From assembly GCA_032717465.1 (NCBI GenBank), contig CM064655.1, forward strand, positions 15,481,902-15,545,901: DNA of 64,000 bases, given 5' to 3'. The position numbers were made by a program, and so were the translations under genes. This document shows, piece after piece, positions 36,726 through 48,689 of this stretch. The notes below the pieces were generated by a model that was not told where the DNA came from, ran no database searches, and was given only the letters and a program-made list of their open reading frames with translations. The stretch is from Coenobita brevimanus (Eukaryota; Arthropoda; Malacostraca; Decapoda; Coenobitidae). Each line of letters opens with the position of its first letter. The stretch's first letter is position 1.

Positions 36726-37539
36726 CAGTTGCAAGTGGGTGTGGTTACCTTACCATCGGTTACCCCAGAATGTCAGTGAAACACACTCTCCAGCTTAATC
36801 CACTCCAGTACCAGTGTGACCTCTGCACCTGTTCCTTCACAGAAAACCTCCAACTCTTCCCCCCACCCCCGCACCATCACATTCTCCCCCCCCCCCTTCC
36901 CCCAGTTCTTTGCCTGCTTCCACAATAGAAGGTGGTCATTTGTATCGGAAACGCAGCCGGCTTTAGGGATTTAAATGGCCATTCCCAGGAAAACAGTGTG
37001 TGAGTGTGAGAGGGAGGAGTGAGTTGGTGAGTGGTGTTGTGTTACAGCTGCCTGATTGTCTTGGGTTCGGACCCCACCGCAACCACAAGCCCCGCCCTAC
37101 ACCGCACCGTCCCTTTAAACAACAACCCTAGGCTTAACCCTTCAGCTACCACTTACCTGGTTTTTAGTTCAATAAGGCCAACATTAGCCAACTTCAATAT
37201 GCTTAAAATGAACCTATCACAGTATTCTGACCATGAATAATTCCGTGTGCATTCCACCTTGGCGGGCGTTTTTGTACAGCTGACAGAATCTGGAATGCAA
37301 TGCACATATTCGTTAAACAAAACAAAATATTACCGTATATTTATTCCACGTAAATGATGGCTGTTACTTCACAGCAGCCCTACGTCCCACCAATTCACGG
37401 AGTGGGCAGGATCAATAAACATGACTGAGGTGGAACCAAAGCGACCAAATTCCCCAGTCAATATGGACTCTCACTCTTTCACTCTCCAAACTCTCAGCTC
37501 TACCACACAAGTACGGTATTTGTCCTCTCAGTCTTTTTT
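36726..37539. other. low-copy sequence with an isolated B-box-like word
   Basis: GGGTTCGGACCCC at about 37062-37074 looks like a pol III B box, and GTTGGTGAGTGG lies about 40 bp upstream. The spacing and stems are poor, so I do not call a tRNA or SINE. Poly-C near 36886-36894. Confidence 0.35.
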
Positions 37540-37715
37540 ATTAACCTCTTCGACGCGTTGATGTACTCTACCGTCTGGGTTTACGTTTGATACCTCCAGA
37601 ATATTTCACTAAAGGGACGACCTCCCGTAATGGAGTTATTGAAGGCTGTAATTAACCTCCCGTTCTCAAAAAGTCTCTCCCAAGCTGAGTAAAATGTCTG
37701 CTGGAGTCAAGTCCA
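37540..37715. repeat. foldback element, both arms
   Basis: Left arm: ATTAACCTCTTCGACGCGTT, TTTGATACCTCCAGAATATT, TAATGGAGTTATT. Spacer GAAGGCTGTAA. Right arm: TTAACCTCCCGTTCTCAAAA, AGTCTCTCCCAAGCTGAGTA, AAATGTCTGCTGGAG. Confidence 0.65.
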
Positions 37716-38129
37716 TCAATACCTTCAATTTCAACTCTTTAAATCCATTTCTATTTCTGACACGCACACATTCTTTCGTATTATTCTTTTCTTCTTTACC
37801 ACCAAACCCAATCACGTACACCATCCCTCCGTTTTCGTCGGTCCTACTGATCAATTTTTCAAAAGGCCTTTCCATCTGCAATCTATTTTCTCTCACTTAT
37901 TATCATTTTTCCATTTCATCCCACACACAATATATATTTCCACTTTTTCCCTTGCCCACCTTCCACTAATCAGTTCCCTCTTTTCAAGAAAGTTTACATT
38001 TTTCCTTCTGCAAAACTCTTCACTTACATTAATCTTCTGTCCTTTTACTTATCACCTTACACTCACCTCATGATCTCAGTACATCTCACCTTTACTACAA
38101 CAAAAATCCTTCCATTAACCCAACCCATT
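37716..38129. other. pyrimidine-leaning low-copy sequence
   Basis: T/C-rich with no clear unit; no gene supported. Confidence 0.4.
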
Positions 38130-38640
38130 TCTCGTCCCTGACACACTATACTTTGCCCACATTTTAATTTGTCTAAAACTGTAATTTTTTTCCCATTCTG
38201 AACGCTGAGCAGCAAGAAATGAACACTCGAATAGTGCCAGCCATGAAAAAGTTATGGGAAGGCTGTAGTGGTAATATTGTCTTATTTTCCAAGCTACGGA
38301 AAAGAATCTGCAAAAGAACGAAAATCTCCGCCAAGTTAAGGAGGACGAACTAGACAAATGGGTGTAGGTCGAGCCGTGGTATTGCCTTCTTCTGCCAGAG
38401 CAATGGGAAATATGCTGAAATGACGAAAATCTCCGTCAAGGTGGACGAACTAGAGAAAGGATGTGCCTAGAGTAGTGGTATGACAATTCTGCCACTGATC
38501 CACGGGGAATAATGTACAAAAAGACGAAAATCTCCATCAAGTTGAAGGTGGAAGAATTGGAAAAACGGATGTTTCTAGAGTCGTGCTAGTAATTCTGCCA
38601 AATACGAAGAACTGTTATGGCAGACGAACTAAAGTGTCTT
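38130..38640 (+). repeat. dispersed repeat whose 3' part is tandem (about 101-105 bp, 3-4 units)
   Basis: The first 215 bp match the copy at 15725-15950. From 38318 the phrase ACGAAAATCTCCGCCAAGTT recurs at 38423 (ACGAAAATCTCCGTCAAGGT) and 38524 (ACGAAAATCTCCATCAAGTT). Each is followed by GACGAACTAGAGAAA-like text and by GTGGTA...ATTCTGCCA. A fourth, partial unit ends with CAGACGAACTAAAGTG near 38621-38636. Spacings are 105 and 101 bp. Confidence 0.7.
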
Positions 38641-38773
38641 CCACAGGACTGAATGGCACACCTTTCTACCTGGCAGGCAGTAACGTACGAAAGGTTATGA
38701 CAGCAGGTGGCCAAAACAGGAACAATGACTGCCTGGCGTCACATCCTAGTCAGTTCACCATTTTCAAAGAGAG

Positions 38774-38987
38774 TTAACCTCTTCAGTCCGATGACAACAT
38801 TTTTACGTTATTCCTGCTGCTACTAGACACTGTTACTCAGCTTAATGACAGCACTGAAGTAGTGAAGGGGTTAATGAAGACCAAACCCAACCCCTCCAGT
38901 TCGTGAAATCTCTCCTGCGTTGAATCGAGTCGTCTGGAGATCAGCAAGAATATGATAAAAACGACGTCCTCAGGCTGAAGTGATTAA
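38774..38987. repeat. foldback element, both arms
   Basis: Left arm: TTAACCTCTTCAGTCCGATG, TTATTCCTGCTGCTACTAGA, CTGTTACTCAGCTTAATGAC, GTAGTGAAGGGGTTAATGAA. Right arm: AACCCCTCCAGTTCGTGAAA, CTCTCCTGCGTTGAATCGAG, TCGTCTGGAGATCAGCAAGA, GGCTGAAGTGATTAA. The reverse complement of the right arm aligns along the left arm. TTAA is present at both outer ends. Confidence 0.78.
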
Positions 38988-39532
38988 CACAATACTTAGT
39001 GTGACACGTTCTGATGAAGCCTACAAATGCCACAATACACTGGAGAAAGGAGACATTTCCAGCACTGTATGGTAAGACGACCAGAGCTGTATAATGATGG
39101 ACACAACGACGAGAGAAGCACGTAGGCCATCTTACATAGGAATGGTGGCACGCGATTTTTTTTTTTTTTTTTACATGGACATATAAGAGAGAATGAGGTA
39201 CACGTACACAAAAGAAAAAAAAAATCGTGTCATTTAAACCATTTAATATTTTGAAACGTGGGTGAAGCCCTGATATTCATGGGCTACACTTTGATGGTAA
39301 AGCAAAAGTGGTTCTTGGTACCGGTTAGTATTCTAACGATACATACAACGGCACAAGTAAGGCTGTTGTATAGTCAATGGCGGCAATACAAACAATCCGT
39401 CTGTGTCCGCGGAAATCCCTGCTTTCCATGGTCATCGAACCCCAGAGACGAGATTTTTTTCTTTTCTTTTGGTGTACTATCACTATCAAATGTTCTCCGA
39501 CAATTGCTTGCCGGCTGTAGCAATGTAAAGTG

Positions 39533-39533
<1 letters not shown>
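38988..39533. other. low-copy sequence, no feature seen
   Basis: Poly-T at about 39158-39171; otherwise ordinary. Confidence 0.5.

Positions 39534-39601
<68 letters not shown>
39534..39601. repeat. (CA)n microsatellite
   Basis: A perfect 68-bp CA run. Confidence 0.97.
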
Positions 39602-39605
<4 letters not shown>

Positions 39606-39849
39606 CATATGAAAGACACTGCAATAAAAAGAAAACAAGAAAAAAAAATGAAGGAAAGATACGATACAGGAACTCTCTGATGCTCTGATGAGAAATAGGA
39701 ATGGTTCGTAAACTTAATGCTAACAAGGGAATGTTGATGATATATTTTTTGTGACGGCACAGGATGGAGATAGAAGTAGGGGGAAGGGGGCTCAGATTAC
39801 TGCGTCAACTACACGAAGGTAAATCAGGAAGACAATCAATTTTCGTTAA

Positions 39850-40035
39850 GTTCCAATCTTTCCCCCAGATCCGAACCCCAACGACTGACATCAAGTCCAG
39901 ATCCCCTATTGTCCTGCTGAATGAAGAAGGACAGGGAGGAAAATAAAGCGTGTCCACGAGTCCGGCCGGCTCTAAAATCGAATCCGTGTTCTTCCACATG
40001 CGAGGTAGACATGCTTGCCCATGCACCACCGGATT
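39850..40035 (-). mobile_element. tRNA-derived SINE, minus strand (CCAGGTCCC family)
   Basis: On the minus strand the head reads CCGGTGGTGCATGGGCAAGC (A-box-like TGGTGCATGGG) and then CACGGATTCGATTTTAGAGC (B-box-like GGATTCGATTT). The body then reads through GGACACGCTTTATTTTCC to GGGGATCTGGACTTGATGTC and GTCGTTGGGGTTCGGATC. This is the most complete copy in the window and anchors the fragments at 1-55, 36611-36725 and 41318-41420. I could not identify a target-site duplication. Confidence 0.62.
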
Positions 40036-40048
40036 GCCTATATGTTAG

Positions 40049-40425
40049 AGTGAAGAAGCATAAAAATGAAGGGTGGGGTGAGGACGTGGATGAGTTTAAC
40101 GAGATCTTCAACAAAGGGCGCTGGGGAGGTGACAAACACGCCGTGAGTGGACGAAATTTAATAAAAGGGGAATTTATGCCCTTGACTGTACAGGAAAGAG
40201 GTAGAGGAAAGGAACATATTAAAGGTGTGGGGTAAAGATCTTCAGTTTAATGGTGGAAGAAGTGACATGCCATGCCTAATTGTGAAGCAGACGCAGTGGA
40301 ATATTATGTAAAAATGTCACTGGCTGTACAGGATAAAGGGAGAGGGAAGCAGCACATAAATGGAGGGTGGGTGGATCGGTGGGTCGGGGGGTGAGGTTAA
40401 CGAGATCTTCAACAAAGGGCGCCAC
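40049..40425 (+). repeat. local segmental duplication
   Basis: TAACGAGATCTTCAACAAAG plus GGCGC occurs identically at 40097-40121 and 40398-40422 (301 bp apart). ACTGTACAGGAAAGAGGTAG at about 40186 corresponds to GCTGTACAGGATAAAGGGAG near 40323. ATAAAAATGAAGGGTGGGGT near 40060 corresponds to ACATAAATGGAGGGTGGGTG near 40354. The order of blocks suggests a duplication with an internal rearrangement. Confidence 0.6.
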
Positions 40426-40429
40426 CCCT

Positions 40430-40950
40430 CACCGAGCGGCCCTATATTGTTCCCAGTTCTCAGCCCTGACCCGTCCCTCTGCCCAGAACTAGTGTATTTA
40501 TAAAGAGCGTAACCAATTCTTACGGCAAATAAATCTCCACAACAGTTAACAAGTACTGCAGATCGCTTTACTTTTCTCACTGTCACTTTAATATTCATTC
40601 TAATTTGATTGTGAAGTGTTTGGGGGCTATACAAGTGAGGAAAGTATCTAAACAAGCAGTCTTTCACCAAGCTACCTATTAGAGTTTATAAATGCGGGCG
40701 CTGGGTTCTTTATGCTATAGCCTAGCAGGAGGGAGGGAAAAAGGGAAGGTTCGTCTCCCAACCCGTCAATTCTGCCTCGAGGAACCAACTGCTCGGCTCA
40801 ACATCGCCATTGCTCGCTCTTTAGCTCACCTACTAAAAAAGTCTTATTTGTTATTAATTACGAGAGTACGAGGGTCTTTTATAATTTTGCTACCGCTGAA
40901 CGACCCTCTTTCTAAATCAGGGGAGATCTCTGGCACTGAAGATGCTTGTA
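40430..40950. other. low-copy sequence, no gene seen
   Basis: An open frame at 40692-41114 runs partly through a foldback arm and has no recognisable domain, so I do not call it. Confidence 0.5.
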
Positions 40951-40951
40951 G

Positions 40952-41046
40952 GTTAGTCTCCAATAACTCCCTCAGTGTGATAAAGTCTTTACCATTTGAG
41001 ACGATCTTATTCAGCTTACGAGAAACACCTAGGACTAGAGGGTTTA
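40952..41046 (+). repeat. foldback-family arm, single
   Basis: TTAGTCTCCAATAACTCCCT, CAGTGTGATAAAGTC, TTGAGACGATCTTATTCAGC and GACTAGAGGGTTTAG in family order. Confidence 0.6.
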
Positions 41047-41242
41047 GTTCATGTATACATAAAAAGTCATTACTTCATATGGTGACTCCTGCACAAGAAG
41101 CTTTGTTTCTCTGATACATTATCTAAACACTGATAAGAAAGCCAACTCACCTTCGAATAAGAACCCGACAGAGGGCAGAGCACATCAAGGAAGAAAGCTT
41201 AAAGTTACTACTTATCGACTGAGCCAGGGCCATTTCAGGTAA

Positions 41243-41245
<3 letters not shown>

Positions 41246-41277
<32 letters not shown>
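41246..41277. repeat. (CT)n microsatellite
   Basis: A CT run with one TTT interruption. Confidence 0.92.
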
Positions 41278-41317
41278 GTTTTTCAGCTAACAATACAGTA
41301 TACTACAATACAACCTG

Positions 41318-41420
41318 CGACAGTCCAATTTACATCCAGGTCCCCAGTTACACTGCTGGGTGAACAGGAACAGGGGGTATGCACACAAATGTTACGGACT
41401 CCAGATGCGACTCAGCTCTG
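41318..41420 (-). mobile_element. tRNA-derived SINE fragment (CCAGGTCCC family)
   Basis: GCGACAGTCCAATTTACATC, CAGGTCCCCAGTTACACTGC and TGGGTGAACAGGAACAGGGG match the tail of the 39.85-kb copy and the fragment at 36.6 kb. The head region GACTCCAGATGCGACTCAGC is poorly preserved. Confidence 0.5.
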
Positions 41421-41429
41421 AAGTCGTAT

Positions 41430-42027
41430 ATACTTCTAGCTGCAGCAGAGACTTCGTTGCACCTTTCCTTCGTCAACGAATTATTTTGCACATTACACAT
41501 AAACACTCTCCTCCATGCTGCTTACATTGCTATAATACAGATATAGCCTGGTCTGGATCAGTAAAATATGACAATCAGTAGCATGTACTGAAGAAAGTAA
41601 ATATCATAAGAGTGTCTTACGTATGTTACGTAATCTTACACCAATTCGAAATAATGAACCTTGGCGCGAGGCAGCACCAGGATAGAAATGGGACTGGAGT
41701 CAAACGCGGGACTGCTGGAGCCTCTCAATCCAGATATTAGCTTTCAGGGAGCATTAACCCTAATTTGGTAACAAGATTCACTAGACAGCCCGAGGTGACT
41801 CTCAGAGGCTGGCTGCTTACACAAGTCGGGGATGAGGCGGCGAGCTGTGTTGAGCCTTGTGCACCGTGGAAGGAAAGGCCAGAGTGCCTTAGGGTGTGGC
41901 AAAACTCAAGGCTTAGTATGATGCACCACCTTACACTTGGGACACTCTCACCCAGGTCACATATATCAGTATTTACCCCACCAGATTCACATACCGGTAC
42001 ATTTCAGCGTGGTTAGCAAGACGGAAC

Positions 42028-42030
<3 letters not shown>
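41430..42030. other. low-copy sequence, no feature seen
   Basis: Ordinary composition; no gene supported. Confidence 0.5.
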
Positions 42031-42702
<672 letters not shown>

Positions 42703-42703
42703 T

Positions 42704-42744
<41 letters not shown>

Positions 42745-43170
42745 GCACTGTCACTCTTCCACACTGCCATTTACCCTCACACTTTCACAATCGTCAGGGT
42801 ACTCTTATTCAAATCACTTTCGAACTAGCCTGCATTCACTCCTTAACTTTCTCACGGTAACTTTCACATACTCTCACTGACTTACACCCGCTTACTTTCA
42901 CATGCTTCCTCTACACTCCTTCACTGTCATTCTACTCTCTCACGCTCAAACACTTTCTCACTCTCATTCGCTCACTTTGGGGCTACACTCACACCACTCT
43001 CATGTATTCAATCGCTCGCTCTCTCACTTTCATATCTCCTTTTTTTCTCACTTTTCCCTCACTTAAACCCCCCCCCCCCTCACTCTGCTACTTACTTTTT
43101 CACTCCCACAAACATACTCTCACACATTCTCTCAATCTCAAATTCACTCACATCATACACTTATTTACAC
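42703..43170. repeat. (CT)n leading into a cryptic CTCACTTTCA repeat
   Basis: CT dinucleotides at about 42703-42742 are followed by about 430 bp in which CACTTTCAC, CTCTCACT and CACACTTTC words recur in no fixed register. This looks like a decayed microsatellite. Poly-C at about 43070-43079. Confidence 0.65.
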
Positions 43171-43334
43171 AAATTTTCATAGGGTTTAGGTACGGTATGT
43201 GGTTGTCATCTGAATTAAAGAATAATACTGAATTATCGACTATATTTTACCCACGATTTTTTTTTTTTTTACTTTGCTGTATCCCCGTTACCGCCAGATC
43301 ACTTAAGACTGACAGACCTCTTGTGGTGACCTCG

Positions 43335-43520
43335 TTAACCCATTCCATTCCGAGGGTAGGATTTATATTTCATTCTTGCTATTATCAGACGATTTTATTC
43401 GCCTTAAGAGAATCCCAGCAGTGAAGGGGTTAGTGGCTGCTACTCTAGGTAACCTTTTCAATTGAAAAGATTAGTCTCAAGATGGCAAGGATGAAATACC
43501 AAATACGTCATTGTAGTAAA
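43335..43520. repeat. foldback element, both arms
   Basis: Left arm: GTTAACCCATTCCATTCCGA, TTTATATTTCATTCTTGCTA, TCAGACGATTTTATTCGCCT, CAGCAGTGAAGGGGTTAG. Right arm: GTAACCTTTTCAATTGAAAA, GATTAGTCTCAAGATGGCAA, GGATGAAATACCAAATACGT. The right arm has lost most of the core. Confidence 0.65.
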
Positions 43521-44275
43521 AATGTTTTCTGCGTTACCTTTCGTGTTACTGCGGGAACAAATAGCCTTGTTCCAGACATCTATAACGACGTTATTTATAA
43601 CGAAAGTAACCTCTTGCTGTAACACATGAACGTTACACACACCCAACCTATTATCACGTTAAATGATGACTCAAGGTTAATATTTAACTTATTACGAGCG
43701 AGCGAGCGATGTTTACTTAGTTACTTAAGTTTGGAAATGAGCGGCCTGGCCCGGCCCGACCGTCACCCTGATCAGAAGCTAATAACTTTAGTCGTATGTG
43801 TAAAGAGTTGACATTCTTTCTGCATGTTATACATTCACTCAAAAAATTTTACTATCAACAAAAACCTCACCAAAAGGGCGTAGGAACTCCTTGGAATCTC
43901 GAGTTTTCCAAGGAAGTGTTCGGCTCTAATCGGTGAACGTCTTATTTGCGAAATTAAGTTGAAAAAGATTTTCGGCCCTAACACTTTTTATTTATTATTT
44001 ATTATTATTATTATTTTTTTTTTTTTTTGCATAAACTCTAGTATATCAGAGGGAAATTGTGGTAAAATGGGGCTCGCTCGCTCGTCACGCGCTCACAAAG
44101 TGCACTGTACCTGTATTAATAGCTACATGGTAGCCTACTATTCTTCTTCCACTTGTGTTCTTGAGCGGAACAAGATCATTCGGTACTTTAAAAGCTCTGA
44201 CAAAACAACAGGTGATACCCCTAATATTTAAACTCGGATTTACTTCTACTTACAATAATACATAATCAAGTACCC
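43521..44275. other. low-copy sequence, no feature seen
   Basis: GAGCGAGCGAGCG near 43696 and a T-rich/TTA repeat near 43988-44029. No gene supported. Confidence 0.5.
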
Positions 44276-44360
44276 AGGAGGAGATGATGGCCGAGTCGAA
44301 AGAGGTGGTTTGCTGTCCTAATGGACCGTAGTTCGATTCCTTGCTGTGGCATGGAACAAT
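44276..44360 (+). mobile_element. degenerate tRNA-like sequence, Ser/Leu type
   Basis: TGGCCGAGTCG at about 44288-44298 resembles the A box of class II tRNAs, and GTAGTTCGATTCC at about 44329-44341 resembles a B box. Stems and the long variable arm are not convincingly formed, so this is more likely a SINE head or tRNA pseudogene than a functional gene. No target-site duplication found. Confidence 0.4.
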
Positions 44361-45045
44361 TTAAGAATCTGAATTTCGTTAAAAACAGACTTTACTGATC
44401 CACCATAAGGTCTACCGACATGTAAAATCAACCCCGCTAATACCAATAAACCAGTCCTGTATAAGAGGTACTCAATATGGGTGGTGGGTGCTGGCGCCGA
44501 AGTGGTGACATGTGGACAAGTGTGAAGTAGGTGGACTGCTGTCCCTCTGGGAAGGGGCTCTTAAGCCTGTGTCTAGAGTTGGATGCATAAAAAAATAATG
44601 TACCGTAAATAACAACAACTACTACACTGAGAACTGTACATGTGTTCGTTTACACCAATTAGACAGTATTCTCATGATTTTGTTATCTGCTCAGGTTCAC
44701 AGTTTTGCTAACCACAGAACAGTTCTGTTACTTCCCGGGGAGGCTTGACTAACAGCTGCTGACACAACTTTCACCCCACAGGAGCTGCGCTAACCACAGC
44801 TCGCTCTCCAGCTGCACCTCCCGCCCTGCTCCCACCATCTCACTGCCCAACATCCACCATACTGCACGAGACACCACTCACCACGCCTTAGTATTTTTTA
44901 CCCTTCACAAAACAAAGATACAATAACCCACAAAACAGAATTATAATTCTCACAGTGAAATAAATTGTCGAAGCTTTTATTATGCAAATCTTCATCCCAG
45001 TGTATTACATTATACAACGGTCTGCAGCAAGACTATTTCCCCTGC

Positions 45046-45046
<1 letters not shown>
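44361..45046. other. low-copy sequence, no gene seen
   Basis: Ordinary composition; no supported feature. Confidence 0.5.

Positions 45047-45098
<52 letters not shown>
45047..45098. repeat. (CA)n microsatellite
   Basis: A perfect 52-bp CA run. Confidence 0.97.
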
Positions 45099-45100
<2 letters not shown>

Positions 45101-45700
45101 ATAACTTAATCTCCATTTTAATCGCATCACTCATTGGTGAATCTTATCTAAGTGAAGTACAATAACCTGATTGCAGCAGCCTGGGACCGATATGGGGACC
45201 CAGTTTAATTACTGTGGGTCACTTCTCGCCTGCAGGTCAGCGTCTTAAATTATCTGGCGGACCAACACCACCTCTTCTCACGCCACTCCCGATACCACCA
45301 CGCCAACCTATCTCACGCATAAAGGACCAAAATCCTCTCAAGAGTTTTCAAGAAATTCTGATAAGCACACCTTTCATCAGCCAGTTCCTATTTATATCAG
45401 CGGTGCAAAATCCGTGCAACCTGTGAGAATATTCACCTGAATTTTCTTGCCTCTAACCCTCTTGTGCTGGGAATATACTGCACGACAACCCACCTCTCCT
45501 CCCTCGCCTCTCACGCAACCTCCCTTTATTTGTTGCCACCACATTCCCAGCTTGGCTTAGTGTCCGGAGGAATATCTAAATAATATTATTTCAAAGAATA
45601 AATTATACGCACGCATGAAGATATTTATCAATCTTTCCAGCACACGAGCTGAAAACGGTATATGTTGCAGTCTTCCATCTGAACAAATCCAGGAACTGAT
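45099..45700. other. low-copy sequence, no feature seen
   Basis: No gene supported. Confidence 0.5.
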
Positions 45701-45714
45701 ATGTCAGATATTGA

Positions 45715-45903
45715 AGTCCGTTCGTCTCCCCTGCCTCTTTCTTACAGCCCGATTCACAGAAGGTTGGATGTGACTGATGTACTGGACCAAGGTGCATATC
45801 ATTATCCACTTGTAGGTGATAATGTGCACCTTCGTCCACTGCCTCGCACTCAAGCATCAATGAATCCAACAATGAAACAGGGACAGGAAAGGCTAATGGA
45901 CTC
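45715..45903. repeat. long imperfect inverted repeat, hairpin-forming
   Basis: Arms pair around a centre near 45811. Inner stem: TGGACCAAGGTGCA (45783-45796) with TGCACCTTCGTCCA (45825-45838), and TTATC with GATAA next to the loop. Middle stem: TTGGATG and CTGATG with CATCAATGAATCCAA. Outer stem: AGTCC...CCCCTGCCTC with GGGACAGGAAAGG...GGACT. Both inner and outer pairs give the same centre, so this is one symmetrical structure about 190 bp long. It is unrelated in sequence to the TTAACCCC family and could be a foldback MITE or an inverted-duplication hairpin. Overlapping open frames on both strands are a consequence and not evidence of coding. Confidence 0.62.
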
Positions 45904-45927
45904 TGGTATTCGACTGTGCACACACTA

Positions 45928-46080
45928 TTAACCCTTTCGCTGCGGCGGTGCACTTGTGTATTGTCAGGACAATATCAGACCAGTTCTCTACTAACTCTAT
46001 CTATGCTACTGGTACACCTTGATATTTTATTCAGACTAAAACCAGATTTTTTTTTTTCCCCCGAGAGAAATACTAGCAGT
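45928..46080 (+). repeat. foldback-family arm, worn
   Basis: It starts TTAACCCTTTCGCTGCGGCG. TTGATATTTTATTCAGACTA near 46019 resembles the core, and GAAATACTAGCAGTTAA is the end. About 40 bp of extra sequence separates leader and core. Confidence 0.45.
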
Positions 46081-46439
46081 TAATATAATAAAATCTTATT
46101 AATGCTCCACCTAATATAAAAATAATGACAAAAGTAATTGTGGAATATGTTAAGACGTGTATTTCTCTGCTTCCTGGTGTGGCCTTGCAGACGCGTGCAG
46201 GTCTATGTGCCATGTCGACGACCACCGCATTTGGAATGTCGCTGCACAATCCGATTTACCACTACCTGGAAACTCGTACCAGGTCAAGCACTCGCCCTCT
46301 TCGTCCTACCTCACCTCAGTCTATCTGCTTCGTATATGCTGCTACACGGAAAGGTCAAAACTCTCATAAATAAATACAGCTGTAAAAATTAAGTGTACTT
46401 ACCATTCCCTAACGCTCCATCACCAGTTACCGTATTTAT
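46081..46439. other. low-copy sequence, no gene seen
   Basis: Three overlapping short open frames at 46125-46392 lack recognisable features; I do not call them. Confidence 0.45.
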
Positions 46440-46830
46440 CTCTCGTCTCCGTCTCATTCCTTTCATGTGTCCCCTCCTGTTAAGCACCACCAAATTTCTA
46501 TTGTGTCCTAACCAACTCCATTTCCAGTGAACCACCTCTACCGTTCCCCTCCCTCTCATTATCAATTAACTATCGACTTATTCACCTCGTATCATCTCTC
46601 CCAAGCTCCCCTTTGTTTTTCACCACCAAACTTCTATAGCGTCCTACCCTAGGATAATACACTTAACTAGCCCACCTCTACCGTTCCCCTCTCCCTCATT
46701 ATCATTTCATTATCCACCTATCCTCTCCGTCCCATCTCTCCCACGTGCCTCTTCTGTTTCTCACTACCAAATTTCCATAGCGTCCTGACCTAATACACCT
46801 CCACTGGGCCACCTATAACGTTACCCTCTG
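46440..46830 (+). repeat. 136-141-bp tandem repeat, three copies
   Basis: The phrase CACCACCAAATTTCTATTGT plus GTCCTA near 46485 recurs as CACCACCAAACTTCTATAGC near 46621 and as CACTACCAAATTTCCATAGC near 46762. Flanking phrases CACCTCTACCGTTCCCCTC and ATCTCTCCCA recur in the same order. Confidence 0.8.
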
Positions 46831-47090
46831 CCTCTGCAGAATATAAATTGTTCATTTTTTCCCGCCTCGCGGCCTCCCTCTACCTTCCTTTTCCACAAAC
46901 TCCGCCAGTCTGTTCCTGTAACGCCTCTATATCGACACTTCTCTGAAATTGCAAAATTTCTGGGAGGACCATGTCTGGCTAAGTACGCCATTACACAAAC
47001 AAACGAAAGTAATCATGCAAGGTGTGACCACTTAAGAAAACCTTAAGATCAAAAATCTATACCACATAGTTGGGCCAGCAGGAATCTAAT
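46831..47090. other. low-copy sequence, no feature seen
   Basis: No gene supported. Confidence 0.5.
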
Positions 47091-47220
47091 ATAACCTCTT
47101 GAGTCACATGGCGCACTTTGTATTCTAATATTACCACCACGAGACGATTTGTTTATCTTTGGGGAGACTTTCCACTCTGGAGGAGTTAGATACAGCCGTC
47201 ATCAACCCCTTCACGTGAAC
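47091..47220 (+). repeat. foldback-family arm plus start of partner
   Basis: TAACCTCTTGAGTCACATGG, ACCACGAGACGATTTGTTTA, CACTCTGGAGGAGTTAGATA, spacer CAGCCGTCATC, then AACCCCTTCACG. The second arm is lost after about 12 bp. Confidence 0.6.
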
Positions 47221-48689
47221 ATCACGGCCCCTGATAACATGCTGAGTTGACATTGGGCTGTATTTATAAACGCTCTAAAGCTTAATGTTGTGAATAAGAC
47301 TGTTTGTATATACACTTGCCTTAACTTTACAGCTACCAAACATCTGTTAAATAGGACTCAAAATAAAATAAAAAACAAAACAAAACAATCTGTAATAAGA
47401 TCTAATTATGAAGACTTGTTTATCCTGTAAATTCTTTGTGATTCTTTATTAATAAGACAAAATGTCTCACAGCTTAAAGAACCGCACGACGGGGCACACG
47501 GGGCGTTCACTAAAAAGGATATCGCAGAGCCTGAATATAGGACCAGAACTTAAATACTCCTACCCTTCACTAAGAGCATTACAGAGCGAAGTTTCCCTTA
47601 TCTAATGTACAGGTGGGGACGAAGGTTCATCTCTTATTCCACTTCTTATTCTTTACATTTTCCCCTGATGGTGAATATTCCCAGGATGTGAGAAGTTTAG
47701 TATGTTCCTGTACCAATAAATGATGTTTTCTGATAAGATGCATGAGGGAGGCAAATGACACATGGCCTACCGGGTATATATTAATCAGATACAGTAGGAC
47801 AGTGGCCCCACTATTTTCCCAGTTTGTGCATTCGGCATCATCGCCATCAATTACTGCATTGTTATCATCATCATCATCATCATTATTATTATTATTATTA
47901 TTATTATCATGACAGGGGAAATGGTAATCACACAGGAGGGTGGTGCCAGCTGGTGGAAAAATGTGCCTGTGAACTCTGCTCCTTCCTCATGCCTACCTGC
48001 CCCAGAAAATGGAAGCTTATACCCACATACGGTGAAGCAGAGGACTGCGGAGGTATAGCGGTTTCGCCCCGACATGAACCTCTCTTCTAGTAAAATGAAA
48101 GTAAAAGTAGGGCCGAAAATGTTTTACCATCCCAGTACACAAGTTTTCCATGCGTGGGCTACAATACTTTCATCTCAATAATTAACAGCGCTATGATATC
48201 AAGACACATCCCCGGAATTGGTATGGCGTCAAAAAGGGCCACTCCAACAGATATAATAACAGTGGCGTTGCTGTTACCCGGCCAGTACCAACAGAGCACA
48301 GCTTCAACAGACCAGTACTGCATACTTTGTCTGTGAATCCAATTAAATCAAACTGCGCATTTCAGTATTATTCCGGTAATCTGCAACCAAATGGTGCATA
48401 TTTCAGTCATTCATTTAGAAGGCAAAATTATCTGTTACAAAAACTGATACTTTACATACATATGAACAACAATGACTGGACCAGGGAGGGAAAAAAATAA
48501 AAAATCTGGATTCATTGGATACATTCAGTTTCACATTTTATGCTGGGTCAGCCGAACACTCATTAAAAAAAAAAAAAGTTATATGTATTCCGATGGTTGA
48601 ATATTTCAGGGTAAGCTGTCCGAGCCTCTGCCAGTTCCGCCAGGTCAATAACTAAATCCAGGCAACATATGAGGGTACCAGCGACAGCA
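47221..48689. other. low-copy sequence with an (ATC)n-(ATT)n tract
   Basis: Compound trinucleotide tract at about 47866-47910 (ATC then ATT copies). No gene supported. Poly-A near 48566-48577. Confidence 0.5.

Noticed and set aside
37020..37080. tRNA or SINE head around GGGTTCGGACCCC
   Set aside because: Only the B-box-like word is good; the A box and stems are not convincing.
45603..45953. 116-residue minus-strand open frame that looks less repetitive than most
   Set aside because: It overlaps a symmetrical inverted repeat and an opposite-strand open frame. I recognise no domain and there is no support for splice sites or a start.
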